32,172 bases of DNA from Bacteroidales bacterium UBA2287 (GCA_002345675.1 DDWL01000001.1:1-32172), one strand, 5' to 3'; counted from the stretch's first letter, positions 15,636 to 23,897 are shown. Made by a program: numbers and translations. The notes: generated by a model from the letters alone, not told the origin.

Positions 15636-18600
15636 TTACACCTCCTTTTTTTTAGCAATTTTTTCTTTTGCTCTATCTACCATATAATAAACCATAGGCA
15701 CTAAGTAAACCGACAAAATCATCGACGATAATAGTCCCCCAATAATTACCCAAGCCAATCCGTTTTTCCATTCGCTGGCAGTTCCTTTTGCTAATGCAAT
15801 AGGTAACATTCCTATAGCCATTGATAGCGTTGTCATTAAAATAGGGCGCATTCGCTCTTTGCCCGCAATAATCAATGCCTCTTTATAATGTTTTCCCTCA
15901 GCTTTTAACTGGTTGGTAAAATCCACAATCAAAATGGCATTTTTTGTGACTAATCCCATTAGCATAATTAAGCCCAACTGTGCGAATAAGGTTAAATTGT
16001 TTAACGATAAATTCAAGGCAAGAAAGGCTCCGACACCAGCCATTGGAATGGCAAATAATGCCACAAAGGGATATATGTAACTGTCGTATAGGGCAATCAT
16101 TATGAGGTAAATTAGAATAAACGAAATGAGCAGAACCGAACCTAAAGCCCCAAAACTTTCGTTTTGAGTTTTAATATCTGCCCCCCATGTTAGTTTTACT
16201 CCTTCGGGTAAAGGTGTAGCCTTTAAACTACTAATTGCTTCATCGGCTAATGTGCCCGAGGGCCTGCCAAACGATTCGGATGTTAGCGTAACCGATGGTT
16301 GTCGGTTTAACCTTTCGAGCAACGAAGGCGAATTACCTTGCACTACTTCTGCAAATTGCGATAACTCTATCGGAATGTTCATTGGGTTTACGAAGGAAAG
16401 CCGTTGAACGTCTTCGTAATTTTTTCTATCAAATTCATCCAACCATATTCGAACGGGAAATTCTGTGCCGTTTTCAGTTAAAGTAGCATCATCGTTTCCT
16501 GTAAAAGCAGTTCTCAGGTTTAAACCAAGATAAGCGGTTGTTAAACCCAGGCGCTGCATCTTATCTTTATTTGGAATTACTTTGTATTCAGGACTTCCTT
16601 CTTTTACAGATAGCTGAACATTATCGGCGCCCGGTATTTTTTCAACAATTGCTTTCAGCTCTTTACCGGTTTTCATTACCAAATCCAAATCGCTTCCGCT
16701 TAATGTTATTTTTATTGGCGCTTGCTTGGGTAGTAAACCCAAAACGGCCATCGAAAAGTTTACCCCTGGAAACTCTTTATTTAGTTCCCTACGAAGCGAT
16801 TTCATAAACGGCTCTGTTTTAATGCTTCGTTCCTTTTCGGGCTTAAGTTGAATTGTAAATTCCGATAAATTTGAAGAGCCAACTCCTAAACTACCAATTC
16901 CTGTGCTCGGTCCAGCAATGTTGCTGAAAAGGGATGCTACTTCAGGTTGTTGCAATATGAAATTTTCTACTTTCTGAGTTCTGATATTATTTTCATGCAC
17001 AGTGGTTATTTTATCGTATTCGAGGTTTAAGCGGAACTTCCCCTGGTCGCCTGTCGACATCATTTCTTTTCCCACAATGCCTTGCTTCATCATTACCCCC
17101 GTAATTACCAAAAGGAAAATAACGATTCCAGTAAAGATGAGTTTATGGCTGAGTACCCATTCCAATTGATAGCCATACCAGTTAATGAAGGTTGTTAGCT
17201 GTTTTTCGAACCAAAGCAAAAAACGGTTAACTAAGTTGGTAGGTTGTAAGTCTTCCTTTTTCCCAATTCGCGATGCTAACCAAGGAACTAAAGTAAACCC
17301 AACCAGTAAACTGGTAAGTGTGGATGTTATTACTACAATCGAAAACTGCTTTAGCATATCGGCAACAAATACCTGTAAAAACAAAATGGGCAAAAACACA
17401 ACCACATCAACCAGAGTTATTGAAATGGCCGAGAAACCAATTTCCATTCTACCTTCCAATGCCGCGGTAGCCTTTTCTTTGCCCATATCGAGGTGCCGCT
17501 GTATATTTTCCAGAATTACAATGGCATCATCTACCAGAATTCCAATAATTAACGACATGGCCAGTAAGGTCATTAGGTTTAAAGTGAAGCCCATAAGCCA
17601 CATTACTGCAAATGCGGTAACTAATGAGGTTGGAATTGCAACAAGTACAATTAAAGAGTTACGGTAGCTCCTTAGAAATAAAAACATCACCAGTGAAACA
17701 AGAATAACAGCTAAAATCAGGTCGTAAACTACCGAGTTAACTGCCGAAATGGTCATATCGGTTGAATCGTCGGCAACAATAAATTTTACTCCGTATTTTG
17801 TATTGGCGTTTTCAATTTGGGTAAGCTTTGCGTGAACCAATTTTGAAACTTCCACGGCATTGGCATCTCCCTGTTTTTTTAACATAAGCCCAATACCGTT
17901 TGCCCCATTGTAGCGGCTTACCGAACTTATTTCCTTCACCCCATCGACAACTGTGGCAATATCTTTCACATAAACTGGCATGCCCGGAGCAGGCATTGCC
18001 ACTTGCACATTCATAATATCGGTAACTGTAGCAAATTTTCCTGCTAACCGAACAGAGTTGCTTTCCTTATTGGTTTGGGCTTTACCAGCAGGCAAATCAA
18101 TTCCCGAGCGGTTAATGGCTTCAACAACCTGATATAGAGAAATTTTATACTGTTTAAGTTTGTTTTGATTGGCCATTACTTGAATTTCGCGCTCTTCGCC
18201 CCCAAGCATCGTAATTTCTGCTACTCCCTTTAACTGTTGTATTTGCGGCAGGTATTCATCTTTCATTTTTTGATAGAACTCGGTTGATGGAAGATTACTT
18301 TTTGCGCTAATGGATATAATTGGTAAATCATTTGGTGAAACCTTGCTCATTACGGGGCTTAAAATGTCGGCCGGAAGATCTTTTTTAATATTTTCAATAT
18401 AGCGCTGAGCATCTTGCATGGCAATGTTCAAATTCGTCCCATATTTTAGGTTGGCAATAATTACGGAGGCGTTGGGCATCGATTTCGTTTCCAAATAATC
18501 TACCCCTTCGAGATTCGACAATGCATCTTCAATTTTTCGCGAAACAGAGGTTTCCACTTCATTGGGGTCGGCACCTGGGTAAATTGTTTTTATTACTATT

Positions 18601-18731
18601 ACCGGCTGGTTAAAGTCGGGCAACAGTTCATAGCCTAAGTTCGAAAAACCTATTATCCCCAACAAGGCTAACACACTGAAAAGGACTATAATCAGCGATG
18701 GGCGATTGATTGATATTTTTGATATATTCAT
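15636..18731 (-). CDS. RND efflux pump, inner membrane transporter (HAE1/AcrB type)
   Basis: A 1031-aa RND transporter with 12 expected membrane segments and two large periplasmic loops. The proton-relay residues are present: Asp401-Asp402 in GILVDDAIVILEN (TM4) and Lys930 in GLVTKNAILIVDF (TM10). The N-terminal INRPSLIIVLFSVLALLG and the PGADPNEVE loop match the hydrophobe/amphiphile efflux (HAE1) group. It should pump amphiphilic compounds out of the periplasm or inner membrane, using the proton gradient, together with the fusion protein and TolC-type channel encoded just upstream. The gap to the fusion protein gene is 12 bp. The true substrate cannot be read from the sequence; the downstream phospholipase hints at a lipid-like or membrane-active compound. 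Confidence 0.95.
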   Translation of the reverse strand: MNISKISINRPSLIIVLFSVLALLGIIGFSNLGYELLPDFNQPVIVIKTIYPGADPNEVETSVSRKIEDALSNLEGVDYLETKSMPNASVIIANLKYGTNLNIAMQDAQRYIENIKKDLPADILSPVMSKVSPNDLPIISISAKSNLPSTEFYQKMKDEYLPQIQQLKGVAEITMLGGEEREIQVMANQNKLKQYKISLYQVVEAINRSGIDLPAGKAQTNKESNSVRLAGKFATVTDIMNVQVAMPAPGMPVYVKDIATVVDGVKEISSVSRYNGANGIGLMLKKQGDANAVEVSKLVHAKLTQIENANTKYGVKFIVADDSTDMTISAVNSVVYDLILAVILVSLVMFLFLRSYRNSLIVLVAIPTSLVTAFAVMWLMGFTLNLMTLLAMSLIIGILVDDAIVILENIQRHLDMGKEKATAALEGRMEIGFSAISITLVDVVVFLPILFLQVFVADMLKQFSIVVITSTLTSLLVGFTLVPWLASRIGKKEDLQPTNLVNRFLLWFEKQLTTFINWYGYQLEWVLSHKLIFTGIVIFLLVITGVMMKQGIVGKEMMSTGDQGKFRLNLEYDKITTVHENNIRTQKVENFILQQPEVASLFSNIAGPSTGIGSLGVGSSNLSEFTIQLKPEKERSIKTEPFMKSLRRELNKEFPGVNFSMAVLGLLPKQAPIKITLSGSDLDLVMKTGKELKAIVEKIPGADNVQLSVKEGSPEYKVIPNKDKMQRLGLTTAYLGLNLRTAFTGNDDATLTENGTEFPVRIWLDEFDRKNYEDVQRLSFVNPMNIPIELSQFAEVVQGNSPSLLERLNRQPSVTLTSESFGRPSGTLADEAISSLKATPLPEGVKLTWGADIKTQNESFGALGSVLLISFILIYLIMIALYDSYIYPFVALFAIPMAGVGAFLALNLSLNNLTLFAQLGLIMLMGLVTKNAILIVDFTNQLKAEGKHYKEALIIAGKERMRPILMTTLSMAIGMLPIALAKGTASEWKNGLAWVIIGGLLSSMILSVYLVPMVYYMVDRAKEKIAKKKEV

Positions 18732-18743
18732 GATTTTTAGTTG

Positions 18744-19814
18744 TTAGTTGCTAACTGTAACATTTGCCCCATCGAACAGGTTAATAAAACCGTTGGTTAT
18801 AACTATATCACCTTCGGATAAGCCCCTCGAAACCAATACTTTATTTTGAAATCTGGACGAAATGGTAATATCTTGAAGTTTTGCCTTGCCATTTTCCACT
18901 ATATAAACCTGTGGTTGTATGTTTGTTCCAATAATACACGACGCTGGGATGACTAAATGCTGTTCATCACTACCGTTTTTTATACCAATAGTTTTTGGGA
19001 GTACTTTCCCAAACATTCCTGATTTTATTTTTAAATCATCGGTATTATTTACAGCGAACTGTATAGGGAAACTGTTTCCCATATTGGCCTTGCTGCCTAC
19101 CATATGTATTTTTGCTGACAAGATAGTTTTTGGATACACGTCAGCGGTAAGCGTAAACTGCTTGCTAGTTTCGAACTTACTTAACTCTTGCTCGGGTACA
19201 TTAATGGTAAACTTCAACTTTGAAATATCAGTTATTTGAAGCAATGGAACGCCAGGAGCGGCAAAAGCTCCCTCTTCGGATAATTTTGCGGTTACAATTC
19301 CATCGAAAGGCGCTTTAACCGTAGTTTTATTAATTTGTTCCTGTAATGTAGCCTTCTGCACTTTTGCCGATTTTAACCCCAATTCGGTCTTTTCTAATTG
19401 AATGCCTTGAACGGCATCGGCATTTGCAAGAACTGTATATCGTTTCAGGTCCGATTCCAATCCTTCAATCTGAATTTCGACAGTTTGCAATTGAAGTTTC
19501 AGTAGCGAGTTGTCTAGTTGAATTAGTGCCTGACCTTTTTGAACCGTGCTACCAATATCAACTAAAACTACGGTTATCTTTCCCTGTATATCGGCGCTGA
19601 CTTTTGTTTCTTTATTGGGTTCAAAAGTCCCAGTGTAGGAAATATCGCTTTTTACACTTTCATGCTTCAACGTTATAGCTAGTACATTAATAGCCTGCTC
19701 TTTATCGTATATATAAACTCTGTTTGCAGTGGTTTCTTTATTGCTTTTTAGTTGAAATACCACGATGGCAATTATGCCCAATGCCACAACTACGTAAATA
19801 ATTTTTTTTGTCAT
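18744..19814 (-). CDS. RND membrane fusion protein (HlyD/AcrA type)
   Basis: A 356-aa periplasmic adaptor with one N-terminal hydrophobic segment (about 5-22) and no lipobox Cys. The barrel-sandwich (lipoyl-like) half motifs are clear: VSADIQGKITVVLVDIGSTVQKGQALIQLD, then a helical hairpin (about 108-162) and TTVKAPFDGIVTAKLSEEGAFAAPGVPLLQI. A beta-barrel and a membrane-proximal domain follow. It bridges the RND pump and the outer membrane channel. It is encoded 12 bp after the TolC-type gene and 12 bp before the RND gene, the usual order in Bacteroidota efflux operons. Confidence 0.94.
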   Translation of the reverse strand: MTKKIIYVVVALGIIAIVVFQLKSNKETTANRVYIYDKEQAINVLAITLKHESVKSDISYTGTFEPNKETKVSADIQGKITVVLVDIGSTVQKGQALIQLDNSLLKLQLQTVEIQIEGLESDLKRYTVLANADAVQGIQLEKTELGLKSAKVQKATLQEQINKTTVKAPFDGIVTAKLSEEGAFAAPGVPLLQITDISKLKFTINVPEQELSKFETSKQFTLTADVYPKTILSAKIHMVGSKANMGNSFPIQFAVNNTDDLKIKSGMFGKVLPKTIGIKNGSDEQHLVIPASCIIGTNIQPQVYIVENGKAKLQDITISSRFQNKVLVSRGLSEGDIVITNGFINLFDGANVTVSN

Positions 19815-19826
19815 TTTCGTGTTTTT

Positions 19827-21191
19827 TTAGTTTCGTAATGAAATATTTCCGGTTAACTTCTTTATTTCTAAATCGGCTTTCAAATATTCAACAATAGCCG
19901 ATAAATAGCTCTGTTGCGCTTCTCGCAAAGTATTGTCGGCCAATAAAACATCGGTTAAATTGGCAGTGCCTTCTTTTTGTTGCAAGAGGGTTTGTTCGTA
20001 AACAGTTCGTGCCAAATTTATTTGCGACAAAGTATTTGCTATTGTTTTTTGTGTAACAATTCTTCGACGGTTAGCATTTTCAATTAGCATAGTATTTTGG
20101 TCTGTTACTAAGCTTATTTGCAATTCGTTATTTTTAATTTCTATCTTTTTTTGATTTATTTTTCGATAGGTAACTGTTCCGTTAAATAGCGGAAAAGAAA
20201 GTTGAGCACCCACAAAACTTACAGGAAAGAATTTTAGAAAATCATTTGGCTTTTTGTCGTACCCAAACCCAGTTTGGCCGTAGTTTCCATAAAGTGAAAC
20301 AGAAGGCAATCGCGAGTTTTTTAATGTATTTAATTCGCTGGTTAAAAGTCGGTTTTGCATATTCGTAAGTTGTAAATCAATTGTGGGTAAATTCTGATAT
20401 TCACTAATGTTTTTAAATTGAATATCAGTTTCAATTTGTATGTTTTGGTCTATCGTTAATCCCATTGAAAATTTCAAAGCATTCATTACTTGTTCAACAT
20501 TGTTGGCAATAAACTCGCGCTGAGTTGCTAATTGCGCTTGTTGAAGTTCCACCTTATTTACATCTGTTCCTTTTATCACTAATTGTTGATGCAGCAACCG
20601 TAAGTTTTTAAGAAGCCTTGAGGTATTAACTATGTTGCTGTCAATAAATACCAGCTGATGCTGTAAAATTTGAGCATTATAATAAAGGTTCGAAATATCG
20701 AAAAAAACCTGCTCTTCCGTTTTTTTGTATTGTAACTCGGCTATTTCACCAGCAATTTTAGAGGTTTTAATACCCCCATATATTTGAGGATTATACAAAG
20801 GCAATGCTACTTGAATTGAAGCACTCATGTTGTGAGGTACCCCAAATTGAGCCTCTTTAAATTGTCCTTGGGGAGCAGCAGGATTAAAGGTAGACATGGG
20901 CATAAGCTGGTATGGCAAATCGGTAAAGTACTTGTAATCGGCTGCCACATTCACTTTAGGTAACAGATTTGCTGTGGCTTCTTTTTGTCTTTGTTCAACA
21001 AGCGCCATATTATTTCTGTTTATTTGTATGCTTTTATTATGTATCTGGGCGGTATCAATACATTGCTGTAACGACCATGGTTGAGCCTGTCCCAAAAAAG
21101 AAGCAGCCATAATAACCATCAAAAGCACCAGTTTCTTAACTGCATTTGCGTTCCAAATTACATTACGCAGATTTTTAATAGCCTTCATCAT
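19827..21191 (-). CDS. TolC-family outer membrane efflux protein
   Basis: A 454-aa outer membrane factor with a long signal peptide region (about 1-36, ending LGQAQ) and two helical TolC repeats. The PWSLQQCIDTAQIHNKSIQINR start of the mature part is typical of Bacteroidota TolC proteins. The C-terminal repeat contains LLQQKEGTANLTDVLLADNTLREAQQSYLSAIVEYLKADLEIKKLTG, a classic family ending. It forms the outer exit duct of the tripartite pump. The ATG at 21191 overlaps the end of the upstream TetR gene by 17 bp, so the regulator and the pump are one operon. A second ATG follows immediately (21188) and cannot be excluded. Confidence 0.94.
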   Translation of the reverse strand: MMKAIKNLRNVIWNANAVKKLVLLMVIMAASFLGQAQPWSLQQCIDTAQIHNKSIQINRNNMALVEQRQKEATANLLPKVNVAADYKYFTDLPYQLMPMSTFNPAAPQGQFKEAQFGVPHNMSASIQVALPLYNPQIYGGIKTSKIAGEIAELQYKKTEEQVFFDISNLYYNAQILQHQLVFIDSNIVNTSRLLKNLRLLHQQLVIKGTDVNKVELQQAQLATQREFIANNVEQVMNALKFSMGLTIDQNIQIETDIQFKNISEYQNLPTIDLQLTNMQNRLLTSELNTLKNSRLPSVSLYGNYGQTGFGYDKKPNDFLKFFPVSFVGAQLSFPLFNGTVTYRKINQKKIEIKNNELQISLVTDQNTMLIENANRRRIVTQKTIANTLSQINLARTVYEQTLLQQKEGTANLTDVLLADNTLREAQQSYLSAIVEYLKADLEIKKLTGNISLRN

Positions 21192-21738
21192 TGTTCTGTT
21201 TTTTTAATGTTGTTAATTCAAGTATCATTTCATTAACGAGTTGTTCATCTTTCATAAACATCCGGAATCCTATTAAAATTTTGTTAACCAATAATTTGGT
21301 TGTCACACTCGTTTTGAAGGTTTGATCTTTTTTTCCGGCATTTATTATTGTTGTGAGGTACGTTTCCACAATATTCATAATTCGTACAATTGACATTTTG
21401 ATAGCATCATCTCTTTCTAATTGACCCTTATCAAAAATTATAGTCAGGTAATAGGGTTTTAGCAGGAATAAATTATACAACCTTTTAAATAGTAATTGAA
21501 GTCCAGTTTCAGGTGCAATACCCAGGTTGGTAATTTCCTGAACAATAGCATTAATCTCATTTCCAAAGCAATCCAGAAGTACCAAAAGAATATCATCATC
21601 TTTTTTAAGTTGATTTTTAAGTTGATTTTTATCTACACCCATCTCATTTCCGAGATTACTTATGGTTAGGGCTTCTAATCCCGAATTCATAATAATTCGT
21701 GCAGCTTTGTCAATAATTAATGTAGGGGTTGGCTCCAT
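21175..21738 (-). CDS. TetR/AcrR-family regulator at the head of the efflux genes
   Basis: A 187-aa regulator. The N-terminal domain (IIDKAARIIMNSGLEALTISNLGNEMGVDKNQLKNQLKKDDDILLVLL) follows the TetR pattern, but the recognition helix ends in a QLKNQLKKDD stretch instead of the usual YYHF/YRHF with Lys, so the DNA-contact part is divergent. The C-terminal half is helical and of normal length. It overlaps the TolC gene by 17 bp. The palindrome TTAGTGAATACTCACTAA lies 18 bp upstream of its start, making autoregulation of this operon likely. It probably senses the pump substrate or membrane stress; this is inference from position. Confidence 0.85.
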   Translation of the reverse strand: MEPTPTLIIDKAARIIMNSGLEALTISNLGNEMGVDKNQLKNQLKKDDDILLVLLDCFGNEINAIVQEITNLGIAPETGLQLLFKRLYNLFLLKPYYLTIIFDKGQLERDDAIKMSIVRIMNIVETYLTTIINAGKKDQTFKTSVTTKLLVNKILIGFRMFMKDEQLVNEMILELTTLKKQNNDEGY

Positions 21739-21755
21739 GATTTAATATGTTTTAA

Positions 21756-21773
21756 TTAGTGAATACTCACTAA
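21756..21773. promoter_or_regulatory. Palindromic operator upstream of the pump operon
   Basis: TTAGTGA and TCACTAA form a perfect 7-bp inverted repeat around ATAC, 18 bp upstream of the start of the second TetR gene. Size and symmetry fit a TetR-type operator. It shares the GTGA/TCAC half-site with the palindrome at 23145-23164, so the two regulators may have overlapping targets. Confidence 0.55.
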
Positions 21774-21791
21774 CATTATCCTTAAATTTTT

Positions 21792-22193
21792 TTATCTTTC
21801 ACTTTGCTTTCTTTTATTGAGTAGGAAGGAAGCAGCTACAAAAATTAGAGTTAAGGAAATTCTGAAAATCATTGCCCCAATTGTTTTAGTTTCATAAATA
21901 CCACCAGTATTAATATGTACAAAAAGCCCTACAAAAGCTATTAAAAGTATTAAGACAGAACTACTTAAAACTTTAGTTGTCCAAGTTTTATTTACTATAA
22001 TTCCATAAGCTGTTAAAAGGTATAGGAGGCTGCTAATAAGATTTGCAACTACTACAAAAAGCACATAATTACCTTCTTTTGCCCTTATGCCGAATAAGTC
22101 AAAAACTACCGAACTGCTTAAAAATAGAGTTAACAGTCCGAAAGCCCCAATAATTAAAGCTGTTGCGTACCGAAATACCGTTTTCAATTTCAT
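21792..22193 (-). CDS. Small four-helix membrane protein of unknown function
   Basis: A 133-aa protein with four hydrophobic segments (about 8-30, 44-66, 72-93 and 104-126) and a basic C-terminal tail (NKRKQSER). I do not recognise a named family. Its ATG overlaps the cupin stop by 4 bp (ATGA), showing translational coupling. The second TetR gene starts 53 bp downstream, with a palindromic operator between. It may be part of a stress or detoxification unit with the cupin; no activity can be assigned. Confidence 0.75.
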   Translation of the reverse strand: MKLKTVFRYATALIIGAFGLLTLFLSSSVVFDLFGIRAKEGNYVLFVVVANLISSLLYLLTAYGIIVNKTWTTKVLSSSVLILLIAFVGLFVHINTGGIYETKTIGAMIFRISLTLIFVAASFLLNKRKQSER

Positions 22194-22528
22194 AATAGTT
22201 TAGTTTGCGTAGTTGGTTTTGGTGCTTTTACAACAAGTATACGAGCAATTGAGTTCGAATTATTATAAAGACAGTGAATAATGTTCTTTGGGCTTTCGAC
22301 CAAACAATCGGCTTGCACTTGAACCTTCTCGTCGCCAACTAAAACTTCAGGCGACCCTTCTAATATGTAAAAAAATACATCTACAGGGGTAATGTGTGGC
22401 TTTAGGGCTTCGCCAGGTAGCAGGGTAATGTGCATTACTTGTGCCGAATCGTTATCGTATAGCTTGCGAACATCCAGTTTATGTGGAGTTTCAACAATCG
22501 GTACTTCTTTAACTACTTTTATTTTCAT
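22190..22528 (-). CDS. Small cupin-domain protein
   Basis: A 112-aa cupin of the small single-domain type. The core runs MHITLLPGEALKPHITPVDVFFYILEGSPEVLVGDEKVQVQADCLVESPKNIIHCLYNNSNSIARILVVKAP. It holds cupin motif 1 (PGxxxxxHxxxxxxxxYxLEG) with one clear His and a Glu, and motif 2 with IIHCLYN. The second His of motif 1 is replaced (TPVDVFFYILEG), so the metal site may be incomplete or altered. It lies 11 bp after the first TetR gene and overlaps the membrane protein gene by 4 bp. It could act as a small-molecule sensor or as a simple enzyme; the sequence does not tell. Confidence 0.85.
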   Translation of the reverse strand: MKIKVVKEVPIVETPHKLDVRKLYDNDSAQVMHITLLPGEALKPHITPVDVFFYILEGSPEVLVGDEKVQVQADCLVESPKNIIHCLYNNSNSIARILVVKAPKPTTQTKLL

Positions 22529-22539
22529 TGTTTCAAATT

Positions 22540-23127
22540 TTAGTTTTTAAGCAATATTTTTATGGAGTTTATAAATTCTGATCCTTTATCGGTTAAATTG
22601 AAATTATAATTGGACATATGCCATTGCTTAACAAACATTCGTAATGACCCCATAATTACAACCGACAAATGGGAAGCATTAATATCAGCTCTTATTTCTC
22701 CTTTACTTTGTCCGGTTTCAATAATTGTTTTTAAAATCGTAACGTTATTGTTCATTATTTCCTTAACTTTTTCAGTTAGCTCCACCTCGTTACGGAAAAT
22801 CTCCTCGGAAAAAATGACAGAAACTAATGATGGTGAGGCAGAAAACTTTTTGAAATGATTTTGAAACAAATTATCAATTTTAACAAGGGCATTTTCGTTT
22901 GAGTTTAATTGATTCGTGAAAAAATGCTCTGTGTTTTGTTTGAAAAAATCGAGAATTGCCAATAATATTTTAATTTTATTTTCGTAATGCCTATATATAG
23001 CCGACTCGGCGAATCCAACTTTTTTAGCAAGGTTTTTTATAGTTAACGATTGTATTCCACTTTCTGCTATTAACTCTAAAGAAACATTTATAATTTCTTG
23101 TTGCCGTTCAGTTATTTCTGTATTCAT
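22540..23127 (-). CDS. TetR/AcrR-family regulator, first gene of the minus-strand block
   Basis: A 195-aa, full-length TetR protein. Its helix-turn-helix is textbook: IINVSLELIAESGIQSLTIKNLAKKVGFAESAIYRHYENKIKILLAIL (about 13-60), with the IYRHYxNK recognition motif. The C-terminal ligand domain resembles the TetR_C_11/AcrR-like type. The start at 23127 is preceded by a strong promoter (-33 TTTG, 21 nt, TATCTTTG) whose start region is covered by the palindrome GTGAGTGAATGTTCGCTCAC, so self-repression is very likely. The cupin gene follows after 11 bp. It may control the whole run from here to the efflux pump. Confidence 0.93.
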   Translation of the reverse strand: MNTEITERQQEIINVSLELIAESGIQSLTIKNLAKKVGFAESAIYRHYENKIKILLAILDFFKQNTEHFFTNQLNSNENALVKIDNLFQNHFKKFSASPSLVSVIFSEEIFRNEVELTEKVKEIMNNNVTILKTIIETGQSKGEIRADINASHLSVVIMGSLRMFVKQWHMSNYNFNLTDKGSEFINSIKILLKN

Positions 23128-23144
23128 TTTAAAATATATATTAA

Positions 23145-23164
23145 GTGAGTGAATGTTCGCTCAC
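23145..23164. promoter_or_regulatory. TetR-type operator overlapping the transcription start
   Basis: GTGAGTGAATGTTCGCTCAC is a 20-bp near-perfect palindrome (8 of 9 arm positions pair around TG). It starts right at the end of the -7 box on the minus strand, 17 bp upstream of the TetR start codon. This is a standard position for a repressor site. Confidence 0.65.
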
Positions 23165-23196
23165 AAAGATATGGTGTTTATACTGAATAATCCAAA
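23164..23196 (-). promoter_or_regulatory. Promoter of the TetR-cupin operon
   Basis: On the minus strand, TTTG (23193-23196) and TATCTTTG (23164-23171) are separated by 21 nt, fitting the Bacteroidota -33/-7 pattern. This is the clearest promoter in the window, and the palindromic operator abuts it. Confidence 0.6.
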
Positions 23197-23225
23197 TTTT
23201 TTATATAATTCTTTCGCATTAATAT

Positions 23226-23252
23226 TTAATACACTAACTATCAGTGTATTAA
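23226..23252. repeat. Perfect 10-bp inverted repeat in the intergenic region
   Basis: TTAATACACT and AGTGTATTAA pair perfectly around a 7-nt loop (AACTATC), upstream of the TetR promoter in the gap between the TetR and SiaC-like genes. No T-run follows on the minus strand. It might be a second regulator site or a structural element. The rest of 23165-23481 holds no supported gene: a plus-strand ORF beginning inside the operator has no family resemblance and is not called. Confidence 0.4.
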
Positions 23253-23420
23253 AAAAGGGCTGGAGGTGCTTTTTATTTTGCAAAAGGGTAAGCTTAGGGT
23301 GTTTGGGCAAGACCAAATTTGCCTTTTGTGACTTGAATTCTGTAAAGCATACTTACCACTTTTAAGTAACATGCTTATTTTAATAGTATAGAGCCAAAAA
23401 ATTAGAGGTGAGGTGATGAA

Positions 23421-23460
23421 AGAAAAAATGCTAAACAGAAAATTTATCTATTTAGCATTT
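23421..23460 (-). terminator. Rho-independent terminator of the SiaC-like gene
   Basis: On the minus strand, AAATGCTAAA (23451-23460) pairs perfectly with TTTAGCATTT (23426-23435) around a 15-nt loop, and a T-rich run follows (TTTTTTC). It lies 22 bp after the stop of the SiaC-like gene. The stem is AT-rich, as expected in this genome. Confidence 0.5.
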
Positions 23461-23481
23461 AACTATTTTTGAACTTGTTTT

Positions 23482-23877
23482 TTAAGCGTAAGGTATACAG
23501 CGATAGGGAAGGTTAACTTCGGGAAGTTCGAAAAGTACCATGCCCTCGTTAAGCAAGTCTTCATCGTCCTCCTGGTAGTTCCAAATTGCTTCAACCTGAA
23601 GCCCATTATTCTTAAAATTGGCAATGCGCTTCATAATTTCCCTAAGGTACTTATACGACGAGGAGTTAATGTACTTAAAGTTAAAATCGACAATAATTTT
23701 AGTCGACTCCCGATCCCTAATGTTTTCGTAGTACTCGTCGAGCCAGTTTAAAATATCGCCATAAAAATCCTTAGCATTTTCGGGGTGCGAAATGCCTGAA
23801 ATTGAAAATATTGATGTTTCTGGGTCGAAATTTACTTCTGGAGTATCAATTGCTCCATCAATTTTAAGAGCCTTCAT
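23482..23877 (-). CDS. SiaC-family regulatory phosphoprotein (DUF1987)
   Basis: A 131-aa single-domain protein of the DUF1987/SiaC family. Diagnostic features are DTPEVNFDPETSIFSISGISHPENAKDFYGDILNWLDEYY and IIVDFNFKYINSSSYKYLREIM. In Pseudomonas SiaC, the equivalent NTSS loop carries the phosphorylated residue that controls a diguanylate cyclase through the SiaB kinase and SiaA phosphatase. Here Ser72-Ser74 in INSSS occupy that position. No siaA, siaB or siaD gene is in the window. The gene lies 285 bp downstream of a dCache-HAMP methyl-accepting protein on the same strand, with hairpins between and its own likely promoter. Function in signalling is probable; the partners are unknown. Confidence 0.85.
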   Translation of the reverse strand: MKALKIDGAIDTPEVNFDPETSIFSISGISHPENAKDFYGDILNWLDEYYENIRDRESTKIIVDFNFKYINSSSYKYLREIMKRIANFKNNGLQVEAIWNYQEDDEDLLNEGMVLFELPEVNLPYRCIPYA

Positions 23878-23897
23878 AAATTTTAAAAACTTTCAAG

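Noticed and set aside
17185..17667. 160-aa plus-strand ORF inside the RND gene
   Set aside because: It is antisense to a well-conserved RND transporter and has no family resemblance.
23153..23365. 70-aa plus-strand ORF upstream of the TetR gene
   Set aside because: It begins inside the operator and promoter of the divergent TetR gene, and its composition does not look coding.
23416..23457. Tiny plus-strand ORF after a GAGGTGAGGTG stretch
   Set aside because: It codes for only about a dozen residues and lies within the terminator hairpin of the SiaC-like gene.
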